From Phycisphaerales bacterium (GTDB lineage Bacteria > Planctomycetota > Phycisphaerae > Phycisphaerales > UBA1924), in NCBI GenBank assembly GCA_016764895.1, contig JAESRA010000052.1:1-42921 (forward strand): a stretch of 42,921 nt of DNA, given 5' to 3'. How positions within the stretch are numbered: position 1 is the first letter of the stretch; every line of letters begins with the position of its first letter. The position numbers and the translations under genes were made by a program. The notes beneath the pieces are model-generated. The model was not told the DNA's origin and ran no database searches. It saw nothing but the letters and a program-made list of their open reading frames with translations. Shown in pieces: positions 1-8,871 of this stretch.

Positions 1-396
1 AAAGAACTGCGTCCGGGCAATACCTATATGGCGTGGGCCAAGCGGGTGCAGGGGATTGTTGAGGGGGAATATGGGTTCCATCTGATTCGCGGGCTCGGCG
101 GTCATGGGTGCGGGCGGAAGTTGCATTCGCCGCCTTGGATTTCCAATGTGGTGCCAAGCTATCCCGGCGAGTGGCCTGACGGGAATTTGCCTTGTGAAGC
201 AGGAACGATTGTTGCGGTGGAGCCGATGATCGGTGTGGGGACTGGACAGATCGAACAGGCAGACAAAGACTGGCCGATCTACACGGCTGACCACTCGATG
301 TCTGTTCACTATGAGCACGATGTTTTGATTACTGATGATGGCCCTGAGACTTTGACGGCCGGTCTTGAACAAGTGACGGATGTGATTACACGATGA
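1..396 (+). CDS. map: Methionine aminopeptidase, type I (3' part)
   Basis: Removes the initiator methionine from nascent proteins in the cytoplasm. The gene enters from outside the window in frame 1, so only about the last 131 residues are visible. Metal-ligand landmarks of the pita-bread fold are present: GGHGCGRKLHSPPWI carries the conserved His, VEPMIG the first conserved Glu, and SVHYEHDVLIT the last Glu. The C-terminal half is therefore intact. The stop codon overlaps the trpA start (ATGA at 393-396), which suggests translational coupling. The start codon and N-terminus cannot be judged here. Confidence 0.93.
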   Translation, partial: KELRPGNTYMAWAKRVQGIVEGEYGFHLIRGLGGHGCGRKLHSPPWISNVVPSYPGEWPDGNLPCEAGTIVAVEPMIGVGTGQIEQADKDWPIYTADHSMSVHYEHDVLITDDGPETLTAGLEQVTDVITR

Positions 397-1208
397 ACCG
401 GATTATTGACATTTTTAAGCGTGCCAAGGAATCGAATCTCCCTGTGTTGTTGCCGTTTGTGTGCGCGGGGTCCCCCACTGTTGATTCATTATTGACGATA
501 CTCCCTGCGCTTGAAGCGGGCGGAGCGTCGATTGTTGAGATCGGGTTCCCGTATTCCGATCCTGTCGCCGACGGCCCAACGATCGCGGCGGCGATGCACG
601 AAGCGATCGAGCAAGGCATGAACCCCGATTTGATATTTGAGCAGGTTGCTTCGGTGCGTGACCAGATTGATTTGGGACTGGTGGCGATGGTGTCATCGAG
701 TATTGTGATTGCTCTTGGAGGGCCTGATGAGTTCTGCAGGCGAGCGAGCGAGGCCGGGTTTGATGGGTGTATTTTCCCTGACTTAGTGTTTGAAGAGTCC
801 GGGCCTTTTCGTGATGCGTGCAAGAAGCACAGGCTGACCAACACCATGTTGATCTCGCCTTCAACACCTGCGGATCGCGCTGGAGAGATTTCCAAATCAT
901 CAACAGGATTTGTCTATCTACTGGCCCGCGCAGGAATCACAGGTGAGAGATCAGATATCCCGGACATCGGGGGCCGGGTAAGAACTCTTCGGCAGAAATC
1001 AACGACCCCGATCGCGTGCGGCTTTGGCATTTCGAGTCCGGAACAGGTCAAGGCTGTGATCCAATATGCGGACGGGGCAATCGTTGGGAGTGCTCTTGTT
1101 CGGAGATTAGTGGAAGCTCATGAACTGCAGAAAGACCCCGCTTTGGAGGCGGAGGTCTTTCTTACTGAACTCTCGGTTGGATCGCTTTCAATGGACGAGT
1201 TGCTCTAG
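393..1208 (+). CDS. trpA: Tryptophan synthase alpha chain
   Basis: Cleaves indole-3-glycerol phosphate to indole and glyceraldehyde 3-phosphate; indole passes to the beta subunit TrpB. The 271-residue length is normal for the family. The active-site block EIGFPYSDPVADGP places Glu49 and Asp60 at exactly the numbering of the Salmonella enzyme. The phosphate-loop region (GFGISSPEQV, then ADGAIVGSAL) is also present. The gene starts inside the map stop codon (ATGA), an unusual pairing, and no trpB lies within the window. It converges on the chemoreceptor gene with an 8-bp gap. Codons near the 3' end form a long hairpin (1129-1162). Confidence 0.96.
   Translation: MNRIIDIFKRAKESNLPVLLPFVCAGSPTVDSLLTILPALEAGGASIVEIGFPYSDPVADGPTIAAAMHEAIEQGMNPDLIFEQVASVRDQIDLGLVAMVSSSIVIALGGPDEFCRRASEAGFDGCIFPDLVFEESGPFRDACKKHRLTNTMLISPSTPADRAGEISKSSTGFVYLLARAGITGERSDIPDIGGRVRTLRQKSTTPIACGFGISSPEQVKAVIQYADGAIVGSALVRRLVEAHELQKDPALEAEVFLTELSVGSLSMDELL
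1129..1162 (+). other. Long hairpin inside the trpA 3' end
   Basis: The 9-bp arms AGAAAGACC (1129-1137) and GGTCTTTCT (1154-1162) pair perfectly. An inner CCGC/GCGG stem adds 4 bp with a single bulged A. It lies within the last 27 codons of trpA and is followed by only a short pyrimidine tract. It could act as an in-gene terminator in the short convergent junction with the chemoreceptor gene, or be chance. Confidence 0.4.
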
Positions 1209-1216
1209 ATACTGGC

Positions 1217-3193
1217 TTATTCAACCTTGAATCGTGCAACCATCGACTGCAATTCCTCGGCACTTGTCGAAAGCATCGAAGATGCGGTGGCTGCTTCACG
1301 GACGCCATCGGTAGAACGCTCTATGAGCCCGCTGATGGTTTCGATATTCTGACTGATTGAGGCGCATGCTGAGGATTGTTCCTCTGTGGCGGCCGCTATT
1401 CCAGAGACTTCGGTGCTGACTGAAGAGTTTGCTTTTACGATCAATTCGAGTGAGTCGCCCGCTTCTCTGGCAAACGCTACACCGGTGGCCATTTCTGTTT
1501 GGCATCCGTTGATGGATGTCACCGCGGCTTGGGCTTCGTGTTGGATGTCACTGATGGACTGAGTAATTTCTGCAGTTGCTTCTGTTGTGCGTTCGGCAAG
1601 TTTACGGACTTCATCGGCGACGACAGCGAATCCTCGGCCATGCTCTCCGGCACGCGCGGCTTCGATGGCTGCGTTGAGTGCGAGGAGATTGGTCTGGTCC
1701 GCAATATCATTGATGGTGTTAATAATTTGTCCAATCTCTTGGCTCTTGGAACCGAGTTTGCCCACGGTTCCAGCGGATTGATCCACGAGGGATTCAATGC
1801 CTTGGATTCCTGAGATTGTGTGACCTACAACTTCGCCGCCAGATTTGGCAAGGTTTCCCGATTCGCTCGCCAACGATTCGGCGTGCGAACTCTTACCAGC
1901 AACCTCATTGATCGAGGCGTTCATTTCTTCAATGGCGGCAGATACTTGGTTGAGATTTGAAGATTGTTCGTACATGCCGTTGGAGAGTTCTTCTGCGTTT
2001 GCAGAGACTTCTGTGGCGGCAGAGGCGACATCGTGAGACGCTGAAATGACATTTTTAATCACGCCGGATAGCGCCTTGGTCATTTTATTTGAGGCCTTTG
2101 CGATAGCACCAAGTTCATCATTGCGTCCGTCTTGGAGTTGTATGGTTAGATCGCCTTCTGCGATTTGATCCAATGCATTGATCGTTTCAAGTATGGGTTT
2201 GATGATCGAGCGGATTACAATGAACCCGCCGACACTCGTGAGAAGGAAGGCCACAAATCCGACAGATCCAATGAATATCATTGATGCGTTTGCTTGCGAC
2301 TTATTCTTTTGGGCGCGTGCCATGATGAGCATTGAAAGTGCATCCTCAACACCTTTGAGTTCGTTGATTCTGTCCGTGGAAACATTGAACCACTCTTCGG
2401 CTTTTATTCCGAAGGAACCGACTGTTGCTTTATCAAAGGCAGTTTGTCGATATCGTTCTACTTCGGCAAATGAAGATTTCTTGAGTGCCTGGTAGTATGG
2501 ATCCGCGGCTTGAATTGAGCTGCCCGCGAGGAATGAGTCCATATAGTTGCTTTGTGCTCCGACAAGCGTAATGAGTTTGGCGTGCATCCCCGGACCGAAC
2601 TGGTCTTGGGCGAATGTATTGGACAATACGGCTCTCTCGACACCTGCTCGTTCCTTGGATTTAAGGAAATTTGTATACGCCGCGAGTTCCCGAGCCAACA
2701 TATCGTCGGAACTCTCGTGCGATATTATTCCGATCGCATCGAGGAAGACTGCGTTCATCGATGTGTAGTACGCGATGGCATCCTTTGCTGGAATACTTTG
2801 AGCAGTGATGCTTTGACGAATACTTTCGATTTTTGAAACAATTTCAATCGCATCTGAGACGACCGATGACATGCTTTCGGGCTGAGTATCGAGCGGATTC
2901 AGTTCGAGAAACCCATTCAGCTTTGCGACCCGTTGATCTGTTTCAACTCGTTGCTGCTGGAGCTCCAAAGAGAACTTGGCACCCTTGGAACCAAGAAAGC
3001 CGGCAGTATATCCGCGTTCTTTTTGGCACTCATGAACAAGTTCGCTCATCGTGGTGGCCAATTCACTCAGCGTTGCAATCTTTGCGCTTTCTGATGCTTG
3101 ATTCTTTGAATCAATGAACGCAGTTGATGCAAAATATATAAAGGCAATCGATGGAAAGAGTAAAAGAATGATCAGTTTAATACGGATGGACAT
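1217..3193 (-). CDS. Methyl-accepting chemotaxis protein with NIT sensor
   Basis: A transmembrane chemoreceptor of 658 residues. TM1 spans about residues 6-24. The periplasmic region resembles the nitrate/nitrite-sensing NIT domain ([18 protein letters not shown] near residue 55). TM2 (about 303-325) leads into HAMP (about 327-380) and a long coiled-coil signalling domain. The conserved hairpin tip is clear: [21 protein letters not shown] and then [18 protein letters not shown]. No C-terminal CheR-binding pentapeptide is seen; the protein ends MVARFKVE. The start follows AGGAG at 8-bp spacing. No che genes lie nearby, so it is an orphan receptor. Nitrate as ligand is a family-level guess. Confidence 0.93.
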   Translation of the reverse strand: MSIRIKLIILLLFPSIAFIYFASTAFIDSKNQASESAKIATLSELATTMSELVHECQKERGYTAGFLGSKGAKFSLELQQQRVETDQRVAKLNGFLELNPLDTQPESMSSVVSDAIEIVSKIESIRQSITAQSIPAKDAIAYYTSMNAVFLDAIGIISHESSDDMLARELAAYTNFLKSKERAGVERAVLSNTFAQDQFGPGMHAKLITLVGAQSNYMDSFLAGSSIQAADPYYQALKKSSFAEVERYRQTAFDKATVGSFGIKAEEWFNVSTDRINELKGVEDALSMLIMARAQKNKSQANASMIFIGSVGFVAFLLTSVGGFIVIRSIIKPILETINALDQIAEGDLTIQLQDGRNDELGAIAKASNKMTKALSGVIKNVISASHDVASAATEVSANAEELSNGMYEQSSNLNQVSAAIEEMNASINEVAGKSSHAESLASESGNLAKSGGEVVGHTISGIQGIESLVDQSAGTVGKLGSKSQEIGQIINTINDIADQTNLLALNAAIEAARAGEHGRGFAVVADEVRKLAERTTEATAEITQSISDIQHEAQAAVTSINGCQTEMATGVAFAREAGDSLELIVKANSSVSTEVSGIAAATEEQSSACASISQNIETISGLIERSTDGVREAATASSMLSTSAEELQSMVARFKVE

Positions 3194-3378
3194 GCCGAAG
3201 GCTCCTGTTCAGTAGCAAAACAGGACGCGGGCCTCCTGAATATGCTAAGAACAATCTTCGGCTCAATGCCAACGAATCTTAAAGACGAAAGGGTTAGATT
3301 TGAAATACGGATTGCAAAACGGAGACAGAGACAACTCGTTATCGGGCGCGCGGTCTGGTTGTACAAAAATAGGAATGG

Positions 3379-4593
3379 TTAAGTAGTAGAGCCAAGACCA
3401 ACTGATTGGCAGGTTGAACTGCACGATTTGAGTGCAATAGCAATTGCTTGATCAAGATCTGCTATCAGATCCTCAGCGTCTTCGATCCCGACTGACAAAC
3501 GGATTAGATTGTCGTCGATGCCCAGTTTGGCTCGCTGATCCGCGGGTACCGATGCGTGGGTCATGATGGCGGGGTGTTCGATGAGTGATTCGACGCCGCC
3601 GAGGGATTCGGCGCAGGCGAAGAGTTTGGTGTTTTCGAGCATGGTGCGGGATTCTTCGATCCCGCCTTGGAGGTACATGGTGATCATGCCGCCGAAGCCG
3701 GGCATTTGTTTTTTGGCGAGTTCGTGCTGGGGATGGGATTCGAGCCCCGGGTAGATCACTTTCTCGACACCATCATGGCTGTCCAAGTACGCGGCGACTT
3801 TGGCGGCGTTCTCGCAGTGGCGTTGCATACGAACATGAAGTGTTTTGGTCGAGCGGAGCAGCAGGAAGCATTCCATGATTCCGGGGACCGCGCCTTCTGA
3901 GAGTTGGATGAATTTGAGCCGTTCATGAATCGCGTCATCGTTGGTCAGCAGTGCGCCGCCGATGGAATCGGAGTGCCCACCGATGTACTTCGTGGTCGAG
4001 TGGCAGACGATGTCGGCGCCGAGCGAGAGCGGTGTTTGGAGGTATGGGGTTGCGAAAGTATTATCGACCGCAAGGATGATATTGTTTGCTTTGGAGAGCT
4101 CCCCCACTGCTTTGATGTCGGTGATCTTGAGTGTCGGATTGGTCGGGGTTTCGAGCCAGATGAGTTTGACACGGTCATCGATCGCGTTTTTTACAGCGTC
4201 AAGATCGGTCATGTCAACCAGCACGGTTTCGATGCCGAGTTGGGCAAAGACACGGTGGAATAGGCGATTGGTTCCGCCGTAGACATCGTCGCCGAGCAGG
4301 ACTTTGTCGCCTGAACTCAAGAGGTGAAGAACCACACCAGTTGCGGCAACGCCTGAGGAGAAGCAGAGCCCGTGCTTGGCGCCTTCAAGATTGGCAAGAT
4401 TTGCTTCGAGTGCTGCCCTGGTCGGGTTGGCTGCTCTTGAGTAGTCGTATTCGCCGACGATCTTGCCGGGTGATTTTTGCACAAATGTGGAGGTCTGGTA
4501 GATCGGTGTCATGATCGCACCGGTGGAAGGGTCTGGAGTTTGGCCGGCATGGATGGCGCGAGTACCGAACTTATGGGAATCATTAACATTCAT
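3379..4593 (-). CDS. Cystathionine gamma-lyase / gamma-synthase (PLP)
   Basis: A 404-residue Cys/Met-metabolism PLP enzyme. The PLP lysine lies in STTKYIGGHSDSIGG. The cofactor-phosphate region (FSSGVAATGVVLHLL) and the YSRAANPTR motif of the family are present. It follows cystathionine beta-synthase on the same strand with a 54-bp gap, so the pair can convert homocysteine plus serine to cysteine by reverse transsulfuration. That makes gamma-lyase more likely than gamma-synthase, but the sequence alone does not decide. The start has a strong GGAGGAG Shine-Dalgarno 8 bp upstream. The C-terminus runs about 20 residues past the usual end and contains SCSSTCQS, a small cysteine-containing tail. 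Confidence 0.9.
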   Translation of the reverse strand: MNVNDSHKFGTRAIHAGQTPDPSTGAIMTPIYQTSTFVQKSPGKIVGEYDYSRAANPTRAALEANLANLEGAKHGLCFSSGVAATGVVLHLLSSGDKVLLGDDVYGGTNRLFHRVFAQLGIETVLVDMTDLDAVKNAIDDRVKLIWLETPTNPTLKITDIKAVGELSKANNIILAVDNTFATPYLQTPLSLGADIVCHSTTKYIGGHSDSIGGALLTNDDAIHERLKFIQLSEGAVPGIMECFLLLRSTKTLHVRMQRHCENAAKVAAYLDSHDGVEKVIYPGLESHPQHELAKKQMPGFGGMITMYLQGGIEESRTMLENTKLFACAESLGGVESLIEHPAIMTHASVPADQRAKLGIDDNLIRLSVGIEDAEDLIADLDQAIAIALKSCSSTCQSVGLGSTT

Positions 4594-4647
4594 ACGAAAG
4601 GCTCCTCCCGGCGATGCACCGGGTGTGTGAGAGGTGCTGGATTGGCT

Positions 4648-6057
4648 TTAGCTTGAGTGCTTGCCGAGGTGTTCGATGAGATCGATCTGCGAGATGACGC
4701 CAAGGATTTGGTTTGATTCGTACACCAATGCGACTTGGCCCGCGCCGAAGACGCCGTAGAGTTCTTCGATGCGTGCTTTGGGATGCAGCAGCCCGTCGAG
4801 CGGGTTTGCGATAACGCTGGCCGGGGTATCGACTGTCGCCGAACCGCTCTGGAGAGCGCGGAGGATGTCGACTTCGTGGATGATGCCGGTTGGTTTTCCA
4901 TTTGAGTCGGTAATCGGGACCTGGGATATTCCTTTTGTGCGGAGAGTCTCGATGACCTCCCCCACTGTCGAAGAATCAGCCATTGAAATGACCGGTTTGG
5001 AACGGTCGATCAGGTCTTCGATGAGCCCAAGGCCTTTGTCGGGTTCGAGGAAGCCGTGCATTTTCATCCATTCATCGGAGAGGTATTTGGTGACATACCG
5101 GGTTCCTGAGTCTGGGCAGATCGCAATGACTTTTTTGTCTGGCCCCATCGCTTTGGCGATTTGGCAGGCGATGTGAACCATCCCGCCTGATGAGCCGCCG
5201 CAGAATAAACCTTCTTCGCGGACAAGCCTGCGGGCCATGGTGAAGCATTCGTAGTCGTTGACCTGATACATGGAATCAATCACCGACGGGTCAAACGCTC
5301 GGCACACGATATCTTCGCCGAGCCCCTCAACTTTGTAGACATATGGCGTGCTGGGCTTGCCGGTATGGAAGATCGAGTAGTGAACTGAACCGAGCGGATC
5401 GACACCAATGATCTGGGTCTTGGCGCCCATTTTCTTGAAGTAGCGGCCGATCCCTGATGCGGTCCCGCCAGTTCCGGTTCCGATGACAATGGCATCGACT
5501 TGCCCGCCATCGGTTTGCTCGTAGAGCTCTTTGCCGGTTGATATTTCATGAGCCTCGATGTTCCACTGTGAATGGTACTGGTCCATATAGAACGAGTTTG
5601 GAGTTTCCTCGGCGACCCTCTTGGCAACATTGACATAGTGCTCTGGTGAGTCACCCGGAACATCCGTCGGCGTAATGATGACCTGAGCGCCATACGCACG
5701 GAGCCCGTCGATTTTCTCTTGGCTCATTTTGTCAGGCATCGTGAAGACGGACTTGTATCCTTTGGCAGCGGCGGTCATCGCGGCCCCCATGCCTGTATTG
5801 CCCGATGTGTTCTCTACGATTGTCCCGCCCGGTTTGAGCAGGCCATCTTTCTCAGCCATTTCGATGATGTGCAAGGCCATACGATCTTTGATGGATCCGG
5901 CGGGATTCATGAACTCGCACTTGGCGTAGACACTCGCACCGTTCTGGTCGGCAACTTTGTTGAGCCGCACAAGCGGGGTATTGCCGATCGCGTCAAGGAT
6001 CGAGTTGAAGGTTGGGGCGATTCGGGTCTGCGGAGTTTGCTCTTTGGTGGTGGTCAT
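4648..6057 (-). CDS. Cystathionine beta-synthase with CBS-domain pair
   Basis: A PLP enzyme condensing serine and homocysteine, the first step of reverse transsulfuration. From the chosen start it has 469 residues. The fold-type II core has the PLP lysine in NPAGSIKDRM and the substrate loop ENTSGNTGMG; PLP-phosphate glycines follow in GTGTGGTASG. Two C-terminal CBS repeats (about 340-465) probably bind an adenosyl ligand. I chose ATG 6057 rather than the longer frame to 6135: the extension would run to the edge of the tRNA, and TATAAT sits 6 bp before this ATG with no Shine-Dalgarno, the geometry of a leaderless mRNA. O-acetylserine-type activity is an alternative. Confidence 0.9.
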   Translation of the reverse strand: MTTTKEQTPQTRIAPTFNSILDAIGNTPLVRLNKVADQNGASVYAKCEFMNPAGSIKDRMALHIIEMAEKDGLLKPGGTIVENTSGNTGMGAAMTAAAKGYKSVFTMPDKMSQEKIDGLRAYGAQVIITPTDVPGDSPEHYVNVAKRVAEETPNSFYMDQYHSQWNIEAHEISTGKELYEQTDGGQVDAIVIGTGTGGTASGIGRYFKKMGAKTQIIGVDPLGSVHYSIFHTGKPSTPYVYKVEGLGEDIVCRAFDPSVIDSMYQVNDYECFTMARRLVREEGLFCGGSSGGMVHIACQIAKAMGPDKKVIAICPDSGTRYVTKYLSDEWMKMHGFLEPDKGLGLIEDLIDRSKPVISMADSSTVGEVIETLRTKGISQVPITDSNGKPTGIIHEVDILRALQSGSATVDTPASVIANPLDGLLHPKARIEELYGVFGAGQVALVYESNQILGVISQIDLIEHLGKHSS

Positions 6058-6063
6058 GCCAAG

Positions 6064-6069
6064 ATTATA
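6064..6069 (-). promoter_or_regulatory. -10 box of a probable leaderless promoter
   Basis: Read on the minus strand, TATAAT is followed by CTTGGC and then the ATG of the beta-synthase at 6057, which would place the transcription start on the A of the start codon. TGGCTC lies 17 bp upstream of the -10 box as a weak -35 candidate. No Shine-Dalgarno is present. Confidence 0.6.
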
Positions 6070-6138
6070 GATATGGGAGGCGTCCTGAGCCAGAAAAAGG
6101 AGGCACAGTTGTGTTGCCTGTGCTAAGATCGCCACAGT

Positions 6139-6211
6139 GGCCCCGTAGCTCAGCGGTTAGAGCTCGCGACTCATAATCGCTCGGTCCCCGGTTCGAATCC
6201 GGGCGGGGCTA
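6139..6211 (+). tRNA. tRNA-Ile2 (CAT anticodon, lysidine type)
   Basis: A 73-nt cloverleaf. The acceptor stem is GGCCCCG/CGGGGCT, with a G-T wobble at its first pair. The anticodon loop CTCATAA gives CAT. The T-arm CCCCGGTTCGAATCCGGG is canonical. CAT could mean Met or Ile2. The acceptor GGCCCC, the D-arm and the anticodon arm GCGACTCATAATCGC match the E. coli ileX type closely, which points to the AUA-reading isoacceptor whose C34 is changed to lysidine by TilS. CCA is not encoded. A -10-like TAAGAT lies at 6124-6129. Confidence 0.85.
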
Positions 6212-6222
6212 TTTGAGGACTT

Positions 6223-6242
6223 GCCAGCCGAGATCGGCTGGC
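6223..6242 (+). other. Hairpin between two tRNA genes
   Basis: A perfect 8-bp stem, GCCAGCCG (6223-6230) with CGGCTGGC (6235-6242), around an AGAT loop. It has no T-run, so it is more likely a processing or spacer structure in a tRNA-Ile2/tRNA-Gly transcript than an intrinsic terminator. Confidence 0.5.
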
Positions 6243-6259
6243 CAATAATCACTCTTGCT

Positions 6260-6331
<72 letters not shown>

Positions 6332-6406
6332 TTTTTCATAAATCTGGCTGAGCTCGCTACTTGCGAAAACCCGTCAGCCGACGGCGCAGCCCGAAACGCC
6401 CAATTT

Positions 6407-6427
6407 AGCGCGGTGCTACACCGCGCT
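6407..6427 (+). other. Perfect 9-bp hairpin before the integrase
   Basis: AGCGCGGTG (6407-6415) and CACCGCGCT (6419-6427) pair around a CTA loop, 20 bp before the integrase start. It may be a regulatory or recombination-site structure at the left end of the element. There is no T-run. Confidence 0.45.
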
Positions 6428-6447
6428 CCAGCGTTCGGAGCCGCCCA

Positions 6448-7815
6448 ATGAGCACAATATCGTCACGCACACCCTCGTACCGTAAGCGTTCTGGATACGA
6501 CCAGGCCATCGTCACACTTACAGATCGCGCCACCAAACGCCGACGCGACTACTGGCTCGGCGAGTACAACACGCCGGAGAGCCGAGAGCGATACCACCGG
6601 CTGGTTGCCGCGTGGGAAGCCAACGACCGCCGACACCCCGAACCCGAAGACGCGGGCATCGTTCCTGCACGCCGCGTTGATTCGGCACTAGACGACGACC
6701 GCCCCACCGTGGCGATGGTCATCGCCGAGTATTGGAAATGGGCGAGGCGGTACTACCAGCCCAACGAGTCCGGGACGCTGCGGGTGGTGCTCCGAATGCT
6801 TCGTTCAATACCACGGCAGTGAACCCGCCGAGGAGTTCGGGCCTCGGAAACTGCGTGCTTTGCGCGAGGCGATTCCGCTGCGGACCCGCCCCGGCCCGCG
6901 TGGTCACGCAAGTACATCAACCAGCATTCCCAGCGAATCAGGCGGATGTTCCGCTGGGCCGCGTCACAGGAGTTGATCCCGGCATCTGTACACCAGACTC
7001 TCGACACGGTCGAATCGCTCAAACGCGGGCGGACGAACGCACGCGAGGGCAAGAAGGTCATGCCGGTACCGATCGAGTGCATAGACGCAGTTCGGCCGTT
7101 CCTGAATCGTCAGGTCAAGGCCGTCGTGGATCTGCCACTATTGACCGGCGCTCGCTCGGGCGAACTACTCGGGATGCGATCGATCGATATTGACCGCCCC
7201 CCAACTGATGGTGATGGCCCGAGCGTGTGGGTCTATCGGCCGATCGAGCACAAGAACAAATACCGGGACATGGAACGCACGATCATGATCGGGCCATGCG
7301 CTCAAGAGATTCTCATCCCGCTCCTCAATAATCGTGATCCCGAGGCGTTTCTCTTCAGCCCCGTTGAAGCTGAAGCCGAACGAAGGGCGGCACTCAACGC
7401 TGCCCGCGTGACGCCGATATCGTGCGGGAACCGGGTCGGCACAAACCGCGAGATCACCCCGAAGCGATCAGCGGGCGAGCGATATACCACGCAGAGTTAC
7501 TATGTCGCTATCCGCCGAGCGTGCGACAAAGGGTTCCCTGCACCCCCACCGCTCGGACTCGAGGAAGGCGAAACGCTCGCCGCGTGGAAGAAACGGCTGA
7601 CGCCCAAGCAGAACGACGAGCTTGCCCAATGGCGTAAGGATCACCGCTGGCATCCACACCAGCTCCGCCACAACGCTGCGACCCGAATCCGCCGAGAGTT
7701 CGGGCTCGAAGCAGCCCAGCTAGTGCTCGGGCATTCATCTGCGGTCGTGACGGACGCTGTGTACGCCGAGCGGGACATGGCCAAAATTGAGGATGTAATC
7801 CGCCGGGTCGGGTGA
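6448..7815 (+). pseudogene. Tyrosine site-specific integrase, two frameshifts
   Basis: A planctomycete-type phage/ICE integrase of about 455 codons. The N-terminal arm and core-binding part read in frame 1 to about 6805 (RPTVAMVIAEYWKWARRYY). The homologous text then continues in frame 2 (EEFGPRKLRALREAI, about 6800-6890) and returns to frame 1 near 6895-6905 (SRKYINQHSQRIRRMFRWA). The catalytic domain (6946-7815) is intact: Arg in TGARSGEL, HQLRHNAATRI with His and Arg, LGHSS with the second His, and the nucleophile Tyr in VYAERD. CGGAG precedes the ATG. The paired indels either inactivate the gene or are sequence errors. It probably mobilised the 6.4-9.25 kb element. Confidence 0.85.
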
Positions 7816-7838
7816 AACCCCTTCACGATTTGATCAAT

Positions 7839-7868
7839 TTGAGACAGATTGTGAATATACTGTACGAT
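7839..7868 (+). promoter_or_regulatory. Promoter between integrase and winged-helix gene
   Basis: TTGAGA (7839-7844), an 18-bp spacer and TACGAT (7863-7868) form a plausible sigma-70-type promoter for the gene at 7927. The inverted pair TACTGT (7858-7863) and ACAGTA (7876-7881) flanks the expected start point and could be an operator. Confidence 0.4.
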
Positions 7869-7926
7869 ATTACTGACAGTAGGTCGGTCGCGGATCGTTA
7901 CCACGAATGAAAGGGGGCGACAAGAT

Positions 7927-8646
7927 TTGACAAAGCAGATCGACATCTTGGTTCAGCAGTGGACAAACGCTGGCGTTCTGTTCAACACGACGCCATCACA
8001 AGGCGCTATTGATCTTGAGCGATTGATTCTTGATACCGCTCGCCATGCACCCCGCATGGCGAGGCTGTTTGTCATGGCCACGACTTGGCTGCATACCTAT
8101 GGCGATCTGCTTGCCAAGCATCGGCTCAAACGGCTGATCCGCGATGAGCTCGAGCTTGAATACCAGCCGATACTCGGATTGTTGCTTGAGATCGCCCAAC
8201 AAGGGACGCATCCGCCCGAGTTTGAAACGGTCATCAAGATACTTAGACCTGCCCCACGGCCCCATCCGCTGTTTAAGAGTTCTTCGAAGAACCCGAAGCT
8301 CAGGGAACTGGCCAAGCATAAGGCATCGCCCATCTCACGCAGGTGGAATCTGTGGTGCCAGCCGATCGAGTTCAAGGATGACGCGATTCGCCCCGCCTCA
8401 TGGTTGATGCGTCGGCATCCTGAGTTTGTCACGCAGGCAGATTTCCGTGGCGATCTCCGCGCGTCGATTCTTGCATCGCTTCGGTTCGACAAGGATGCTG
8501 GCCATAGTGAGCTTCGGCTCGCCGATCGATCGGGCGGTTCGAGGGCTCAACTGAGAAATAGCCTACGCAATCTTGAGATATCTGGACGCGTGTCAACCCG
8601 TAAGGCTCAAGGCGCGAATCGGAGAGAAATCGCACTGATGATTTGA
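7927..8646 (+). CDS. Unknown protein with C-terminal winged-helix region
   Basis: A 239-residue protein I do not recognise as a named family. It starts at TTG, supported by AGGGGGC 8-9 bp upstream. The N-terminal half is a helical, charged region (LERLILDTARHAPRMARLFVM). Mid-protein ISRRWNLWCQPIEF precedes a C-terminal block (about 185-235) whose pattern SELRLADRSGGSRAQLRNSLR looks like a winged helix-turn-helix. It lies between the integrase and the DUF1580-like gene inside the element, which suggests control of the element or cargo function. A 7-codon frame (ATG 7907) overlaps its start, a possible leader peptide. Confidence 0.65.
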   Translation: MTKQIDILVQQWTNAGVLFNTTPSQGAIDLERLILDTARHAPRMARLFVMATTWLHTYGDLLAKHRLKRLIRDELELEYQPILGLLLEIAQQGTHPPEFETVIKILRPAPRPHPLFKSSSKNPKLRELAKHKASPISRRWNLWCQPIEFKDDAIRPASWLMRRHPEFVTQADFRGDLRASILASLRFDKDAGHSELRLADRSGGSRAQLRNSLRNLEISGRVSTRKAQGANRREIALMI

Positions 8647-8686
8647 CCATTATCTGCGATCGAACTTCACTAAAACGCCCGATTCT

Positions 8687-8798
8687 GTAACCAGTCATTC
8701 CAAACAGTAAAAAACTTGCACACTTTTTCCGGCCTTCCCTTTTCGGGAGGGCCATTTTCGTTGGTGGGCTCTCGGGTTACAAATGTAACCTTGTAACC
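8687..8798 (+). promoter_or_regulatory. TGTAACC operator cluster
   Basis: TGTAACC occurs at 8686-8692, 8784-8790 and 8792-8798. The second copy pairs with GGTTACA at 8775-8781 to make a 16-bp palindrome with 7-bp arms and a 2-bp centre. The cluster lies just upstream of the helix-turn-helix gene at 8872, so it may be that protein's own operator or an excisionase binding site. Confidence 0.5.
8731..8753 (+). terminator. Hairpin, probable terminator after the 8646 stop
   Basis: GGCCTTCCC (8731-8739) pairs with GGGAGGGCC (8745-8753) over 9 bp, including one G-T, around a TTTTC loop. ATTTTCG follows, a weak T-tract. It would end transcripts of the winged-helix gene. Confidence 0.5.
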
Positions 8799-8871
8799 AT
8801 GCAAAAAAGCAGTAGATCCTTCTCTCATCGCAAGCAGCCCAAAGACGGGCCAGACAGGCGAGGAGATCTAC

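Noticed and set aside
386-903. Long minus-strand frames opposite trpA.
   Set aside because: trpA has exact catalytic residues; the antisense frames have none and reflect codon bias.
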